Assembly (NCBI RefSeq): GCF_001598235.1
Contig: NZ_BCYO01000006.1
Location: 213,433 to 277,432, forward strand
From: Polaromonas jejuensis NBRC 106434
Lineage (GTDB): Bacteria > Pseudomonadota > Gammaproteobacteria > Burkholderiales > Burkholderiaceae_C
Direction of reading: 5' to 3'
Length of the DNA stretch: 64,000 nt
Positions 1 to 8,688 of the stretch are shown piece by piece. Each line of letters starts with the position of its first letter. Within the stretch, counting starts at the first letter, position 1. The translations under genes were made by a program, and so were the position numbers. Below the pieces are notes generated by a model. The model did no database searches. It saw only the letters and a program-made list of their open reading frames with translations, and was not told the DNA's origin.

Positions 1-682
1 CACGGGTCTTGTACTGCGATTCAAAGTAGAGATAGAACGTCGCAGTCATCCAGCAAAACAGCACGAACACCTCGTACAGGTTGCTGACCGGGATATGGCC
101 CACGTCGGCGCCAATCAGGTAGCTTTCGTACCAGCGCACCAGTGTGCCGATCAGTGCCATGCCGACGGCCGCCCAGGCGATCTTGGAACCCAGCGACTCC
201 AGCGTCGCGCTATGGCTTGAAGCGCCGCTGACCGGTTTATTCCCGGCGAACATGCCCAGCCAGTAAAAAATCGTGCTCATGAAAAACAGCATGCTCATCC
301 ACAGGATGGCCGACTGGCTGGACAGGAAATACTTGAGCCAGAACACCTGCTCGGAGCGCGCCAGCTCGCCCTGGTAAGACCAGATGCCGAGCAAGGCGAA
401 AGCGGTGACAACCAGCATCAGCACCCGCAGAGCCCGCCAGAACCAGCCCATGGCAATCGCCGCCGGAATGGCGGCCAGCAGGATGCCCTTTTCGTACACA
501 TCCATGAATGCGCCGTAGCGGGCAAAGGCATAAAGCAAGCCGCCCGCTACCAGCGCAGCGAACCCCCAGTCCAGCGCGTTGCGCCGGGCGAAATAGCCCT
601 GGTTCAGGCTGAGCGTGGTGGTGCGCCCTGCCGTCAGAGTGGTGGTGTTGACCGTCGTGGTGTTGATGGTGGAAGTGTTCAT
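1..682 (-). CDS. ccsB: Cytochrome c biogenesis protein CcsB/ResC, N-terminal part (cut by window edge)
   Basis: About 227 N-terminal residues are visible; the 3' end lies beyond the window. The protein begins with a Thr/Asn-rich stretch and continues with several hydrophobic segments, as in CcsB/CcsA, the membrane partner that handles haem and delivers it to apocytochromes c in System II maturation. The family's WWD motif lies further C-terminal and is not in view. The start ATG (680-682) overlaps the stop of the ccs1 gene in an ATGA, so the two are translationally coupled and form the usual ResBC complex. The identification rests on this pairing and the hydrophobic pattern. Confidence 0.85.
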   Translation of the reverse strand, partial: MNTSTINTTTVNTTTLTAGRTTTLSLNQGYFARRNALDWGFAALVAGGLLYAFARYGAFMDVYEKGILLAAIPAAIAMGWFWRALRVLMLVVTAFALLGIWSYQGELARSEQVFWLKYFLSSQSAILWMSMLFFMSTIFYWLGMFAGNKPVSGASSHSATLESLGSKIAWAAVGMALIGTLVRWYESYLIGADVGHIPVSNLYEVFVLFCWMTATFYLYFESQYKTR

Positions 683-2853
683 AAGGGCGCTTGCAACAGT
701 TTCGTTTTCAACATCTCAAACTCCTTGTCGCCATCCATGGTTTTACGGTTGGCGGACAAGGCCATGGTGGCGTGGCTGCTTCCCGCCGATTCTGGCACCG
801 AACCGCCGGCATCGGTATGGCCAGCGCGCGGCGCCAGCCAGACCCAGACGCGGCGCTCGCGCACATAGAGCATGGCAAATACGCCCAGGATCAGAAAGCC
901 GCAGCCCAGGTACACAATGGTTTTGCCCGGTGTGCGTGTCACCTGGAACACGCTGGCCTGGACCTGCGTGAAGTCCTTGAGTTCAAAGGCCATGGGCGCC
1001 GGGTAATGGTGAGCATCCGACAGGCTCAACACCATCTGGGACATGAAGGCCTGGGTTTTCTCGTCCTGCCCCAGCGGCTTGAGGCCGGCCTGGGCGCGCG
1101 TCATCTGGGTCAGCTCAAACAGCACGCCATTGAGGATGCGGATCAGCACCTCGCCGGCGCGGTTGCGCTCGGCCTCCGGCACGTTGGCTTCCATGAAGTC
1201 GGAAATGGCCTGCAAACCCGCGACCGGTTTGCCGCTGCCGGCGGGCGTGACGCCGTCACCTTCGCCGGCGAACAGCGCCAGCGCACGCGAGGTCGAGGCT
1301 TCAAGCTGCCGGACCAGGTCCGGGCGATCAGGACCAATGGCCTGGCGGGCATAGCGTTTGACGGCCAGCTCGCGCTGCGCCGGATTGGCCAGCGCCGCAC
1401 GCACCCGAAGAAAGGTGTCCATGCTGCTTTCATCGTCGGCGGGAACGCGCAGGTACTGGAAGCCATCGGCGGGATTTTCCCGCACCCCCATCAGGAACAT
1501 GGCCGGGCTGTTGATGCCGGCATCCATCTTGACGGGCAGCATGTAGTTGTTGAATTCGCGGGCCTGGCCGGAAGCATCGCGCAGCTTGTAGCTCACGCTG
1601 GGGCCGACATTGCGCAACTCTTTTTGCGTCGTGGTCTTGTTGGCGGAGCCCAGGCGCGAATCAATCGCCTGGTGCAAATCCACCTTGCGCACATCCGTAC
1701 CCGAGCCGCCGCCCGTGCCGCCGGACGACGCAAAATTTTCCACGTTGATGACGCGCAGCGCGGTGTATTCCAGCGTGAGTTTTTCCGCGCCATTGGTCAG
1801 GCTGCTGGTGCCGCCAATCGTGCCCTGGATTTCAAAAGGCCTGGCGGCCGCCGCCATGGGCACGGACTTGAGCGTGACGCTGGAGCCGCCATCGTCAAAG
1901 CTGGACTGGTAAATCTCCACGCCCTTGTAGTTTGCCGGGTGATTGACCTCCACCCGCGCCGGGACTTTGTCGCCGGTTTCCTTGTCGTGGATGATGATGT
2001 CGCTGGCAAAGAGCTTGGGCATGCCCGTCGAGTAGTACTCGACGATGAATTTCTTGAGCTCGATCGAAAACGGCAACTCCTGCAGCAGCACGCCGCCCGG
2101 CTGGTTCAGGATGGCTGTGCTGGACTGCGTGCCTTCGGCGACCAGCAGATTGGCGCGGAACGTGGGATTGCGATCGCTCAGGCGGTATTGCGCGGGCACA
2201 TCGGAAATCAGTCCGCCGCCGGTGTAAGTGGACTTGCCGCCCAGCCACATCTGGGCGCGCACCATCATGTCGCCATCGAGCAGGCCGCCCACGCACACCA
2301 GCACAATCGCGCTGTGCGCCGCGATGTAGCCCAGTTTGTTGGCGGACCCCTTTTTGGCCGCCACCATCCAGCCCGCCTGCCGTTGCTGCAGTTTGACCTT
2401 CCAGCCGCTTTGCACCAGCGTTTGGCCGATGCGGTGCGCCGCCGCTTCGGGCGACTCGGCCAGCACACTTTCAGCGCGGTGGCCGAAGGCCTTGAGGCTT
2501 TGCTCGCGAACGTTTTCCTTGAGGTGGTTCAGGTCGGACAGGATTTTGGGTGTGTTGCGGGCAATGCACAGGGAGGTAGAGACGACCAGAAAGGCCAGAA
2601 TCAGCAAAAACCACCAGGCGCTGTACACCGTATTGAGGCGTACCAGGCTGAACACCTGCGCCCAGAACGGTCCGAACTGGTTCACATAATTGCCCAGCGG
2701 CTCCTGCTGCTTGAGCACTGTACCGATGACCGACGCGATGCAGATGACGGTCAGCAGCGAAATCGAAAACCGCATCGAAGACAGCAGCTCCACAAACGCC
2801 TGCAGACCGCGGGAGCCCCGGTTGACTTTCATACCTTCGGTGGAAACTGTCAT
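679..2853 (-). CDS. ccs1: Cytochrome c biogenesis protein Ccs1/ResB
   Basis: A 724-residue membrane protein of System II cytochrome c maturation. With CcsB it transfers haem across the membrane and ligates it to CXXCH motifs in the periplasm. Hydrophobic segments lie near residues 29-48, 79-97, 172-190 (with a His, AAHSAIVLV) and about 650-670, with one large periplasmic domain between the third and fourth, the normal ResB layout. Start ATG at 2853. It is followed by ccsB through a 4-base overlap. A strong terminator separates it from the upstream cytochrome c4 gene, so it should have its own promoter in 2854-2900. The product is a likely maturation factor for the c4 gene next door. Confidence 0.92.
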   Translation of the reverse strand: MTVSTEGMKVNRGSRGLQAFVELLSSMRFSISLLTVICIASVIGTVLKQQEPLGNYVNQFGPFWAQVFSLVRLNTVYSAWWFLLILAFLVVSTSLCIARNTPKILSDLNHLKENVREQSLKAFGHRAESVLAESPEAAAHRIGQTLVQSGWKVKLQQRQAGWMVAAKKGSANKLGYIAAHSAIVLVCVGGLLDGDMMVRAQMWLGGKSTYTGGGLISDVPAQYRLSDRNPTFRANLLVAEGTQSSTAILNQPGGVLLQELPFSIELKKFIVEYYSTGMPKLFASDIIIHDKETGDKVPARVEVNHPANYKGVEIYQSSFDDGGSSVTLKSVPMAAAARPFEIQGTIGGTSSLTNGAEKLTLEYTALRVINVENFASSGGTGGGSGTDVRKVDLHQAIDSRLGSANKTTTQKELRNVGPSVSYKLRDASGQAREFNNYMLPVKMDAGINSPAMFLMGVRENPADGFQYLRVPADDESSMDTFLRVRAALANPAQRELAVKRYARQAIGPDRPDLVRQLEASTSRALALFAGEGDGVTPAGSGKPVAGLQAISDFMEANVPEAERNRAGEVLIRILNGVLFELTQMTRAQAGLKPLGQDEKTQAFMSQMVLSLSDAHHYPAPMAFELKDFTQVQASVFQVTRTPGKTIVYLGCGFLILGVFAMLYVRERRVWVWLAPRAGHTDAGGSVPESAGSSHATMALSANRKTMDGDKEFEMLKTKLLQAPL

Positions 2854-2892
2854 GCGTGAAATGGGACCCGGGGTGCGGTCTGAAGTGTGGAC

Positions 2893-2934
2893 AAAAAAAG
2901 AAAAAGGCGGGCTTTCATCAGAAAGACCCGCCTT
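2893..2934 (-). terminator. Rho-independent terminator after the cytochrome c4 gene
   Basis: A GC-rich stem pairs AAGGCGGG...CTTTC (from 2904) with GAAAGACCCGCCTT (2921-2934), with one bulge and an ATCA loop. It is followed on the minus strand by a T-rich run (the A-rich 2893-2905). It lies between cytochrome c4 and ccs1 and points in their direction. Confidence 0.8.
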
Positions 2935-3033
2935 GTGTGATTGGTTTTAGAGGCTTGGGTTCAATACCGCGGACGATCTGCAGGCATTTTCGGCGAAGAA
3001 ATAGGGTTTGCCCTCTCTGGCCAGGCCTTTCGC

Positions 3034-3669
3034 TCAACGCAGGCCGGCAATGTAGTCGGCCAGCGCGCGGATCTCGCGGTCATTGAGCTTGGCGGCGACC
3101 TGGGTCATAGGGATGCTGTTCTGGCGGCCGCCATCACGGAAGGCCGTGAGTTGCGTGGTGGTGTAATCAGCATGCTGGCCACCCAGGCGCGGGTACTGCG
3201 AAGGAATGCCGGCACCGGTCGGGCTGTGGCAGCCAGCGCAGGCGGCAATCTGGCGATCGGCGACGCCGCCGCGGTAAATGCGCTCACCGAGGACGACCAG
3301 TTCCTTGTCCTTGGCAAAACCGGGCTTGGCCTTTTTCGAGGTGACCCAGTAAGCGACGTTTTTCATGTCCTCGTCGGAGAGCGCCGAGGCAAAGCCCTGC
3401 ATGATGGGGTTTTTGCGCTTGCCGGATTTGAATTCCTGCAGCTGTTTGACCAGGTATTCAGGATGTTGCTGGGCCAGCTTGGGGTTGGCTGGCGTGCCCG
3501 AATTGCCATCGGCGCCGTGGCAGCTGGCACACACCGCCGTGAAGCTGGCTTCGCCCTTGACCAGATCTGGCTTCGCCACCTTGGCGGGTGCAGCCTCGCC
3601 GGCAGCAAATGACGACACGGCGGGCACGGCCAACATGGCGGCCAGTAGGGAAGTAGCGAACAGCTTCAT
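3034..3669 (-). CDS. Diheme cytochrome c4-type protein
   Basis: A 211-residue exported cytochrome. Residues 1-23 form a signal peptide ending near SSFAAG. Two haem-binding motifs are visible, CASCH (47-51) and CAGCH (144-148), in two homologous halves of about 90 residues, each with a Met that could be the distal haem ligand (M90, and the Met of IPMTQ near 190). Length and spacing fit the c4 family, periplasmic electron carriers feeding terminal oxidases. It is a single-gene unit closed by its own terminator and sits beside the ccs1-ccsB genes needed to mature it. It is divergent from engB. Confidence 0.9.
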   Translation of the reverse strand: MKLFATSLLAAMLAVPAVSSFAAGEAAPAKVAKPDLVKGEASFTAVCASCHGADGNSGTPANPKLAQQHPEYLVKQLQEFKSGKRKNPIMQGFASALSDEDMKNVAYWVTSKKAKPGFAKDKELVVLGERIYRGGVADRQIAACAGCHSPTGAGIPSQYPRLGGQHADYTTTQLTAFRDGGRQNSIPMTQVAAKLNDREIRALADYIAGLR

Positions 3670-3866
3670 ATCGGGGTTTTAATTGGTTGGCGCACAAAAC
3701 TTATAACTTTCTGATTTTACAATGGCTTGGAGGCAGTTCCCATTATTCGGGTCTTGCCGCGGTAGCCAGCCACCGGCCCTTACCGATACCCCGATGGCCG
3801 ACGCCCCCGACGCCCTCTTCCCCGCACGCCACCCGCGTGCAACCGACCTCCAGGGACCGCCCGATC

Positions 3867-4607
3867 ATGACGCCAGCCACCTCCGCAACCTCATCCAGCC
3901 CGCCAGCCGCAGGCGCCACCGCCCTGCCCGACCCAAAAATCGCCATGGGCTGGCTGCACACGGCCAAGTTCCTGACCACGGCGCCCGAATTGAAACACCT
4001 GCCCCGCGTGGAGGTGCCCGAAATTGCCTTTGTGGGCCGCTCCAACGCCGGCAAATCCACCTGCATCAACACCCTGACGCAGCAGCACCGCCTGGCGTTT
4101 GCCTCCAAAACCCCGGGGCGCACGCAAAGCATCAACCTGTTCAGCCTGGGCAAGCAGGGCGTGACCGACGCGGTGCTGGCCGACTTGCCGGGCTATGGTT
4201 ACGCGGCGGTCCCCAAGGAAGCCAAGTACCGCTGGCAGCAGGTGATGGGCAATTACCTGCAGACCCGCGACAACCTCAAGGCGGTGGTGCTGCTGTGCGA
4301 CCCGCGCCTGGGTCTCACGGAGCTCGACGAAATCCTGCTCGACGTGATCCGGCCACGGGTGGAGGAAGGGCTCAAGTTCCTGGTGTTGCTGACCAAATCA
4401 GACAAGCTCAATAAAACCGAGGCGGCCAAGGCGCTGCAGATCGTCAAGCTGCAGGCGGGCGGCGGTGACGTCAAGCTGTTTTCCTCGCTGAAGCGCAAGG
4501 GTGTCGAAGAAGTGGCCCAACATCTGTGGGACTGGGCGCATCCCCCCGAAAAAGCGCTCAAGCCACCGAAGGCCGAGGCCCCAACCGGGCCCGTCGCCGA
4601 ATCCTGA
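3867..4607 (+). CDS. engB: Ribosome biogenesis GTP-binding protein EngB (YihA/YsxC)
   Basis: A 246-residue TrmE-Era-EngA-EngB GTPase required for large ribosomal subunit assembly. The P-loop GRSNAGKST is at residues 57-65, the G3 motif DLPGYG follows near residue 110, and the G4 motif TKSD lies in the C-terminal half. I chose ATG 3867 because it is preceded by a purine-rich AGGGA; the frame stays open upstream to about 3687 but that part is low-complexity and not family-like. An internal ATG (residue 27, MGWLHTAKF) is a possible alternative. The N-terminal 25 residues and the Pro/Lys-rich tail are lineage-specific additions to the usual ~200-residue core. Confidence 0.92.
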   Translation: MTPATSATSSSPPAAGATALPDPKIAMGWLHTAKFLTTAPELKHLPRVEVPEIAFVGRSNAGKSTCINTLTQQHRLAFASKTPGRTQSINLFSLGKQGVTDAVLADLPGYGYAAVPKEAKYRWQQVMGNYLQTRDNLKAVVLLCDPRLGLTELDEILLDVIRPRVEEGLKFLVLLTKSDKLNKTEAAKALQIVKLQAGGGDVKLFSSLKRKGVEEVAQHLWDWAHPPEKALKPPKAEAPTGPVAES

Positions 4608-4694
4608 GCCCGGGACGCCACGCACAAGGGGCCACCGCCACGCCGCCGACGCTCAAGAAAACAGGCTTGAGCTCCAAGAGTGAAGCGCGTAGAC

Positions 4695-4715
4695 AGCTAT
4701 CAAAAACATAGCAAA
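4695..4715 (+). repeat. Dispersed repeat family 1, copy a
   Basis: The core AGCTATCAAAAACATAGC is a palindrome-like unit shared with other copies in this window (5375, 20821, 24753, 32609, 40063, 44503). It lies between engB and the decayed hydrolase. Confidence 0.6.
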
Positions 4716-4759
4716 GCAATTGAGACCAGTGGGCGGGCCTTGCCGCACGGCATCACGCG

Positions 4760-5392
4760 GTCATGCCGCAGCGCGGGCGCCTGGAACCTGGCGCAGCCGC
4801 CCCGCCTGAAAAAGCGGGCCATCATCACCCCCCCGCACTCAGGCACTTTTTTGCGCGAGTTGCAACAGTCCCCCGCTCAGCAGGCCGCCAGTGCCTGCAT
4901 GAATTTCCTGGTCCGCCCCGATGCCGAAGCGCTGCTGGCCGAGGACGACTTCCGTCGGCTTTGGGCATTTTTCATGAACATGGGTGCGGCGGACGGTCCG
5001 CACGCGTGGTTCACTGAAGCCGTCAAGGCGCAATACCGGGCGGTGTGGGCTCAAGGCTTGACGGGTCCGCTCAATGACTCCGGGCCTCTCCCTTGCGCCC
5101 ACCCCGGCCCGGGCCACCGTACAACGACCCGGCGGCCGCCACTGTGACGATGCCACGGGCAAGGCTTGAAGTCCACCTGCCCACGCCGGTGATCTGGGCC
5201 ACCGACGACACCGCCCTGCCACCGGCCCTGCTGGACGGGCTGAGCGACTTTGTGCCGCGGATGAGCCTGCGGCGCGTGGATGGCGCCACGCACTGGATCG
5301 TGCACGAGCAACCCGAACGAATCGCCCGCTATCTTCAGGAATTTTTGCGCTCAGTGCCCGGTGGAAGCGCTGATTTGCTATTGATTAGATAG
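4760..5392 (+). pseudogene. Decayed alpha/beta hydrolase (epoxide hydrolase/haloalkane dehalogenase-like)
   Basis: Recognisable pieces of an alpha/beta hydrolase appear in two frames. The first runs from about 4765 (AGAWNLAQPPRLKKRAI, then HSGTFLREL and the cap region MNFLVRPDAEALLAEDD) to about 5070. The rest is in another frame from about 5090 to 5392 (TPVIWATDDTALP, GATHWIVHEQPE, ending in the usual C-terminal helix). So there is a frameshift near 5070-5090. The N-terminal half is gone, and the nucleophile elbow expected just before AWNLA is degraded. The catalytic His (ATHWI) survives but the protein cannot be functional. Repeat copies flank both ends. Confidence 0.75.
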
Positions 5393-5408
5393 CTGCCTGC
5401 GCCCGTGC
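5375..5408 (-). repeat. Dispersed repeat family 1, copy b
   Basis: On the minus strand it reads GGGCGCAGGCAGCTATC then TAATCAATAGCAA, close to the family consensus. It overlaps the end of the decayed hydrolase and supplies its last codons. Confidence 0.7.
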
Positions 5409-5461
5409 CACCTGGGCCAGAGCACTAAAAAGCCGCTTAAAAATCCAGGCCCCCACCCGGC

Positions 5462-6358
5462 TCAATACAGCGCGGCCTCGCCCTCGGGCCGGGTCTTGAA
5501 GCGCTTGTGCACCCAGTAGTACTGCGCCGGCATGGTGGCAATGTAGTCCTGCAGGCGGGCGTTCATCAGCGCGGTATCGGCCACCAGGTCATCGCTGGGG
5601 TAATCCTTCCATTGCGGCAGTATCTCCACCACATAGCCGGTGGCGGTCATGCGCGACAGCACGACAATGACCTTGGCCCGGCCCAGCCTGGCAAAGCGGG
5701 GTAGGGAGGGTACGGTCGCCGTCGGCAGTCCGTAAAACGGCACGAACACGGACTCGTCAGGACCAAAGTCCATGTCAGGCAGCAAATACAGGGGCTGGCC
5801 CTCGCGCACCGCCGCCACGATGGGCTTCACGCCGTCCACCCGGCCAAACAGGCGCATATTGCCATAGCGCTGCCGGCCCCTAAGAATCCATTCATCGACG
5901 AGCTTGTTGGACTGGTCCGTGTAAATGGTGGTCGACACCCGGGGCACCCGCCGCGCCACCCCGCCCCAGGCGGCATCCATGCCCATGAAATGCGGCACGA
6001 AGGCCACCGTGGGCTCGTTGCCGGCCAGCTCCTGCACGGCACCCGTCAGCTGCACGCGCTGCTGCACCAGCGCCTCGGGCGCATGCCACAGCCAGGCGCG
6101 GTCCAGCCAGGCTTGCGCAAAATAGATGAAGGTCTGCTGGGCCAGCTTGCGCCGCTCGGCCTCGGAGCGTTCCGGAAAGCACAGGGAAAGATTGGTCAGG
6201 ACCACGCGCCGGCGCGAACCTACCAGCGCATACAGGGCCCAGCCGAACACCACGCCAAGCGAGCGGATCCAGGACAGCGGCAAAACAGACAGCCCCCGCA
6301 TGAAAGCAATGCCGGCGCGGGTGATGAGATCGCTGAGCAACTGACGGGGAGGTTTCAA
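5462..6358 (-). CDS. Lipid A biosynthesis acyltransferase (LpxL/HtrB family), second copy
   Basis: A 298-residue inner-membrane acyltransferase that adds a secondary acyl chain to Kdo2-lipid A. The catalytic HX4D motif is VPHFMGMD. A hydrophobic N-terminal segment, the DMDFGPDESVFVPFYG block and the C-terminal YYWVHKRFKTRP signature all match the LpxL/LpxM family. I placed the start at a TTG (6358) that overlaps the TGA of the upstream gene (TTTGA) and sits behind AAGGAAG. An ATG at 6400 would give a 14-residue extension inside the upstream gene. It is coupled to the paralogous acyltransferase upstream. Confidence 0.88.
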   Translation of the reverse strand: MKPPRQLLSDLITRAGIAFMRGLSVLPLSWIRSLGVVFGWALYALVGSRRRVVLTNLSLCFPERSEAERRKLAQQTFIYFAQAWLDRAWLWHAPEALVQQRVQLTGAVQELAGNEPTVAFVPHFMGMDAAWGGVARRVPRVSTTIYTDQSNKLVDEWILRGRQRYGNMRLFGRVDGVKPIVAAVREGQPLYLLPDMDFGPDESVFVPFYGLPTATVPSLPRFARLGRAKVIVVLSRMTATGYVVEILPQWKDYPSDDLVADTALMNARLQDYIATMPAQYYWVHKRFKTRPEGEAALY

Positions 6359-7203
6359 AGGGCTTCCTTGCGGGGTGTCTTGTAGCGCGCATAGCCCCAC
6401 AAATATTGGCCGGGCTGGCTCAGCACAATGGCCTCAATGGCCTGGTTGATCAGGGTGACGGCGTGCAGCATGTCGGATTTTCCAGCGCTTTCCAGCCCCG
6501 TCACCGCCGGCCAGATTTTAAGAACATAACCCCGGCCACTCGACAGCCGTTCACAGCTCACGGGCAGCAAGACCGCACCATTTTGCAGGGCCAGCCGCGC
6601 CGCCAGCGTCATGCTGTAGGCGGGCCGGCCAAAAAAAGGCGCCCAGATGCCCAGGCCCTCCGGCGGCACCTGGTCCGTCAACATCGCCACCGCGTGGTTG
6701 GCTTTCAGGGCCTTGTTCATCAGGCGTATGCCGTTGAGGCTGGCGGGCACCACCGTGAGATGGGCGCGGTTGCGGGCGATCCGCTCCAGCCGGGCCAGCC
6801 AGGCCTTGCGGGCTGGCCGGTAAATGGCGGTGATGGGTCCGTACAGCTCGGCCAGCGCCTGCGGCCCCAACTCAAAGCTGCCGCAGTGCGGACCAAAGAA
6901 AATCACCCCCTGGCCCCGCGCAAAGGCCTGCTCGGCATGAAGCCGGCCTTCGACCTGGACATTGGCCAGGCATGACTGCGAAGATGGCCGCATCCACAGC
7001 TTGGGCAGCTCGGCGACAAAACGCCCGGCTTCGGCAATTGCCGGTCGGGCCAGCACAAACGGCAGGCCGGCCTGCGCCACATGGGCGCGAAACTGCGCAC
7101 GGTAGCGCGGACTCAGCGACCAGACCAGCCAGCCCAACGCGCCGCCCAGGGCGTGCAAGGCAGCCAGCGGCCACCAGGAAAAAAAACGGAATAACCAGCG
7201 CAT
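6355..7203 (-). CDS. Lipid A biosynthesis lauroyl-type acyltransferase, first copy
   Basis: A 282-residue LpxL/HtrB-family enzyme acting at the inner membrane on lipid A. The catalytic HX4E is within GPHCGSFELG. The N-terminus (MRWLFRFFSWWPLAAL) is a membrane anchor, and the family blocks TDQVPPEGLGIWAPFFGRPA and QYLWGYARYKTP are intact. It is the first gene of a two-gene acyltransferase operon; the stop overlaps the TTG start of the second. The pair probably supplies the two secondary acyl chains of lipid A, but which position each modifies cannot be read from sequence. Confidence 0.9.
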   Translation of the reverse strand: MRWLFRFFSWWPLAALHALGGALGWLVWSLSPRYRAQFRAHVAQAGLPFVLARPAIAEAGRFVAELPKLWMRPSSQSCLANVQVEGRLHAEQAFARGQGVIFFGPHCGSFELGPQALAELYGPITAIYRPARKAWLARLERIARNRAHLTVVPASLNGIRLMNKALKANHAVAMLTDQVPPEGLGIWAPFFGRPAYSMTLAARLALQNGAVLLPVSCERLSSGRGYVLKIWPAVTGLESAGKSDMLHAVTLINQAIEAIVLSQPGQYLWGYARYKTPRKEAL

Positions 7204-7253
7204 GGAGAGGGATTAGGGGACGGCAGGTATCAAGCGTCCATTGAAAGAATCAC

Positions 7254-7259
7254 TATAAT
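7254..7259 (+). promoter_or_regulatory. Probable metK -10 box
   Basis: A perfect TATAAT about 117 bases before the metK ATG. A matching -35 is weak (TCAAGC-like, 17-19 bases upstream). Transcription would begin near 7266, giving a leader of about 110 nt. Confidence 0.5.
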
Positions 7260-7265
7260 TGCCCC

Positions 7266-7376
7266 TGTCGCCGAGTTACTGAACTACTTGCAGGGCGACA
7301 TTAAACCAAACTGCTAAAGCGTTCGCCGAAGCACCCCAGCCGGCAACGCGCCGACAAACTTACTGGAGTGTACGCA
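7266..7376 (+). promoter_or_regulatory. Structured metK 5' leader with possible Shine-Dalgarno sequestration
   Basis: Two hairpins are visible. Hairpin 1 pairs TGTCGCC (7266-7272) with GGCGACA (about 7294-7300). Hairpin 2 pairs GCGTT-c-GCCG (7319-7328) with CGGC-AACGC (7341-7349) around a 12-base loop. That loop contains CACCCCAG, complementary at 7 of 8 positions to CTGGAGTG (7363-7370), which includes the metK ribosome-binding site. A loop-to-Shine-Dalgarno pseudoknot is the design of several SAM-sensing riboswitches, but I cannot assign it to a named family. Confidence 0.45.
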
Positions 7377-8558
7377 ATGGCGAACGATTTTCTCTTTACA
7401 TCCGAATCCGTCTCTGAAGGCCATCCCGACAAGGTCGCCGACCAGATTTCCGATGCCATCCTGGATGCCATCTTCAAGCAGGACCCGCTCAGCCGCGTCG
7501 CCGCTGAAACCCTGACCAACACCGGCCTGGTCGTGCTGGCCGGTGAAATCACCACCAACGCGCATGTCGACTACATCCAGGTTGCGCGCGACACCATCAA
7601 GCGCATCGGCTACGACAACACCGACTACGGCATCGATTACAAGGGCTGCGCCGTGCTCGTGGCCTATGACAAGCAGAGCAACGACATCGCCCAGGGCGTG
7701 GACCACGCCAGCGACGACCACCTGAATATCGGCGCCGGCGACCAGGGCCTGATGTTCGGCTACGCCTGCGACGAAACGCCCGAGCTGATGCCCGCGCCCA
7801 TCTATTACGCGCACCGCCTGGTCGAGCGCCAGGCCCAGCTGCGCAAGGACGGCCGCCTGCCCTTCCTGCGCCCGGATGCCAAGAGCCAGGTCACCATGCG
7901 CTATGTCAACGGCAAGCCGCACAGCATAGACACCGTGGTGCTGTCCACCCAGCACAGCCCCGACCAGAGCGAAACCCAGCACAAGATGAAGGCCTCGTTC
8001 ACCGAAGCCATCATTGAAGAGATCATCAAGCCGGTGCTGCCCAAAGAGTGGCTCAAGGAAACCAAATACCTGATCAACCCGACCGGCCGCTTCGTGATTG
8101 GTGGCCCGCAGGGCGATTGCGGCCTGACCGGCCGCAAGATCATCGTCGACACCTATGGCGGCGCCTGCCCGCACGGCGGCGGCGCATTCAGCGGCAAGGA
8201 CCCCAGCAAGGTGGACCGTTCCGCCGCCTACGCAGCCCGCTACGTCGCCAAGAACATCGTCGCGGCCGGCCTGGCCAAGCAGTGCCAGATCCAGGTGGCT
8301 TACGCCATCGGTGTGGCGCACCCGATGAACGTGACGGTCTACACCGAAGGCACGGGCGTGATCCCCGACGAACAGATCGCCGCGCTGGTGAACCAGCACT
8401 TCGACCTGCGCCCCAAGGGCATCATCCAGATGCTGGACCTGCTGCGCCCGATCTACGAAAAAACCGCCGCCTACGGCCACTTTGGCCGCGACGAACCCGA
8501 ATTCACCTGGGAGCGCACCGACAAAGCGCAGACGCTGCGCGCAGCGGCCGGGCGCTAG
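7377..8558 (+). CDS. metK: S-adenosylmethionine synthetase
   Basis: A 393-residue cytoplasmic enzyme making S-adenosylmethionine from methionine and ATP. The N-terminal [13 protein letters not shown], the ATP-binding [12 protein letters not shown] and the P-loop-like [18 protein letters not shown] are intact, and length matches the family. ATG 7377 is chosen because GGAG at 7365-7368 is correctly spaced; the GTG at 7368 would fall within that site. It has its own promoter and leader, is divergent from the lipid A genes, and is closed by a strong terminator. Confidence 0.97.
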   Translation: MANDFLFTSESVSEGHPDKVADQISDAILDAIFKQDPLSRVAAETLTNTGLVVLAGEITTNAHVDYIQVARDTIKRIGYDNTDYGIDYKGCAVLVAYDKQSNDIAQGVDHASDDHLNIGAGDQGLMFGYACDETPELMPAPIYYAHRLVERQAQLRKDGRLPFLRPDAKSQVTMRYVNGKPHSIDTVVLSTQHSPDQSETQHKMKASFTEAIIEEIIKPVLPKEWLKETKYLINPTGRFVIGGPQGDCGLTGRKIIVDTYGGACPHGGGAFSGKDPSKVDRSAAYAARYVAKNIVAAGLAKQCQIQVAYAIGVAHPMNVTVYTEGTGVIPDEQIAALVNQHFDLRPKGIIQMLDLLRPIYEKTAAYGHFGRDEPEFTWERTDKAQTLRAAAGR

Positions 8559-8622
8559 GCCCGGCAGGCAGCTGGTCTGAAGCAAGCTGCACGGGCATCG
8601 TCATGCCTGCCAATCCATAGAC

Positions 8623-8665
8623 AGCCTGACGCCGCCCACCGGGTGACGTCAGGCTTTTTCTTTTT
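8623..8665 (+). terminator. metK terminator
   Basis: A perfect 9-bp stem, AGCCTGACG (8623-8631) with CGTCAGGCT (8647-8655), is followed by TTTTTCTTTTT. Confidence 0.92.
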
Positions 8666-8688
8666 GGCACCCTGTCATTCACCGCACC

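Noticed and set aside
691..2859. Long open frame on the plus strand antisense to ccs1
   Set aside because: It is a shadow of a high-GC gene; the translation is low in hydrophobic pattern, rich in His/Gln/Arg and matches no family. The same applies to long antisense frames over metK, groEL, zwf, ilvA, ahpF and others.
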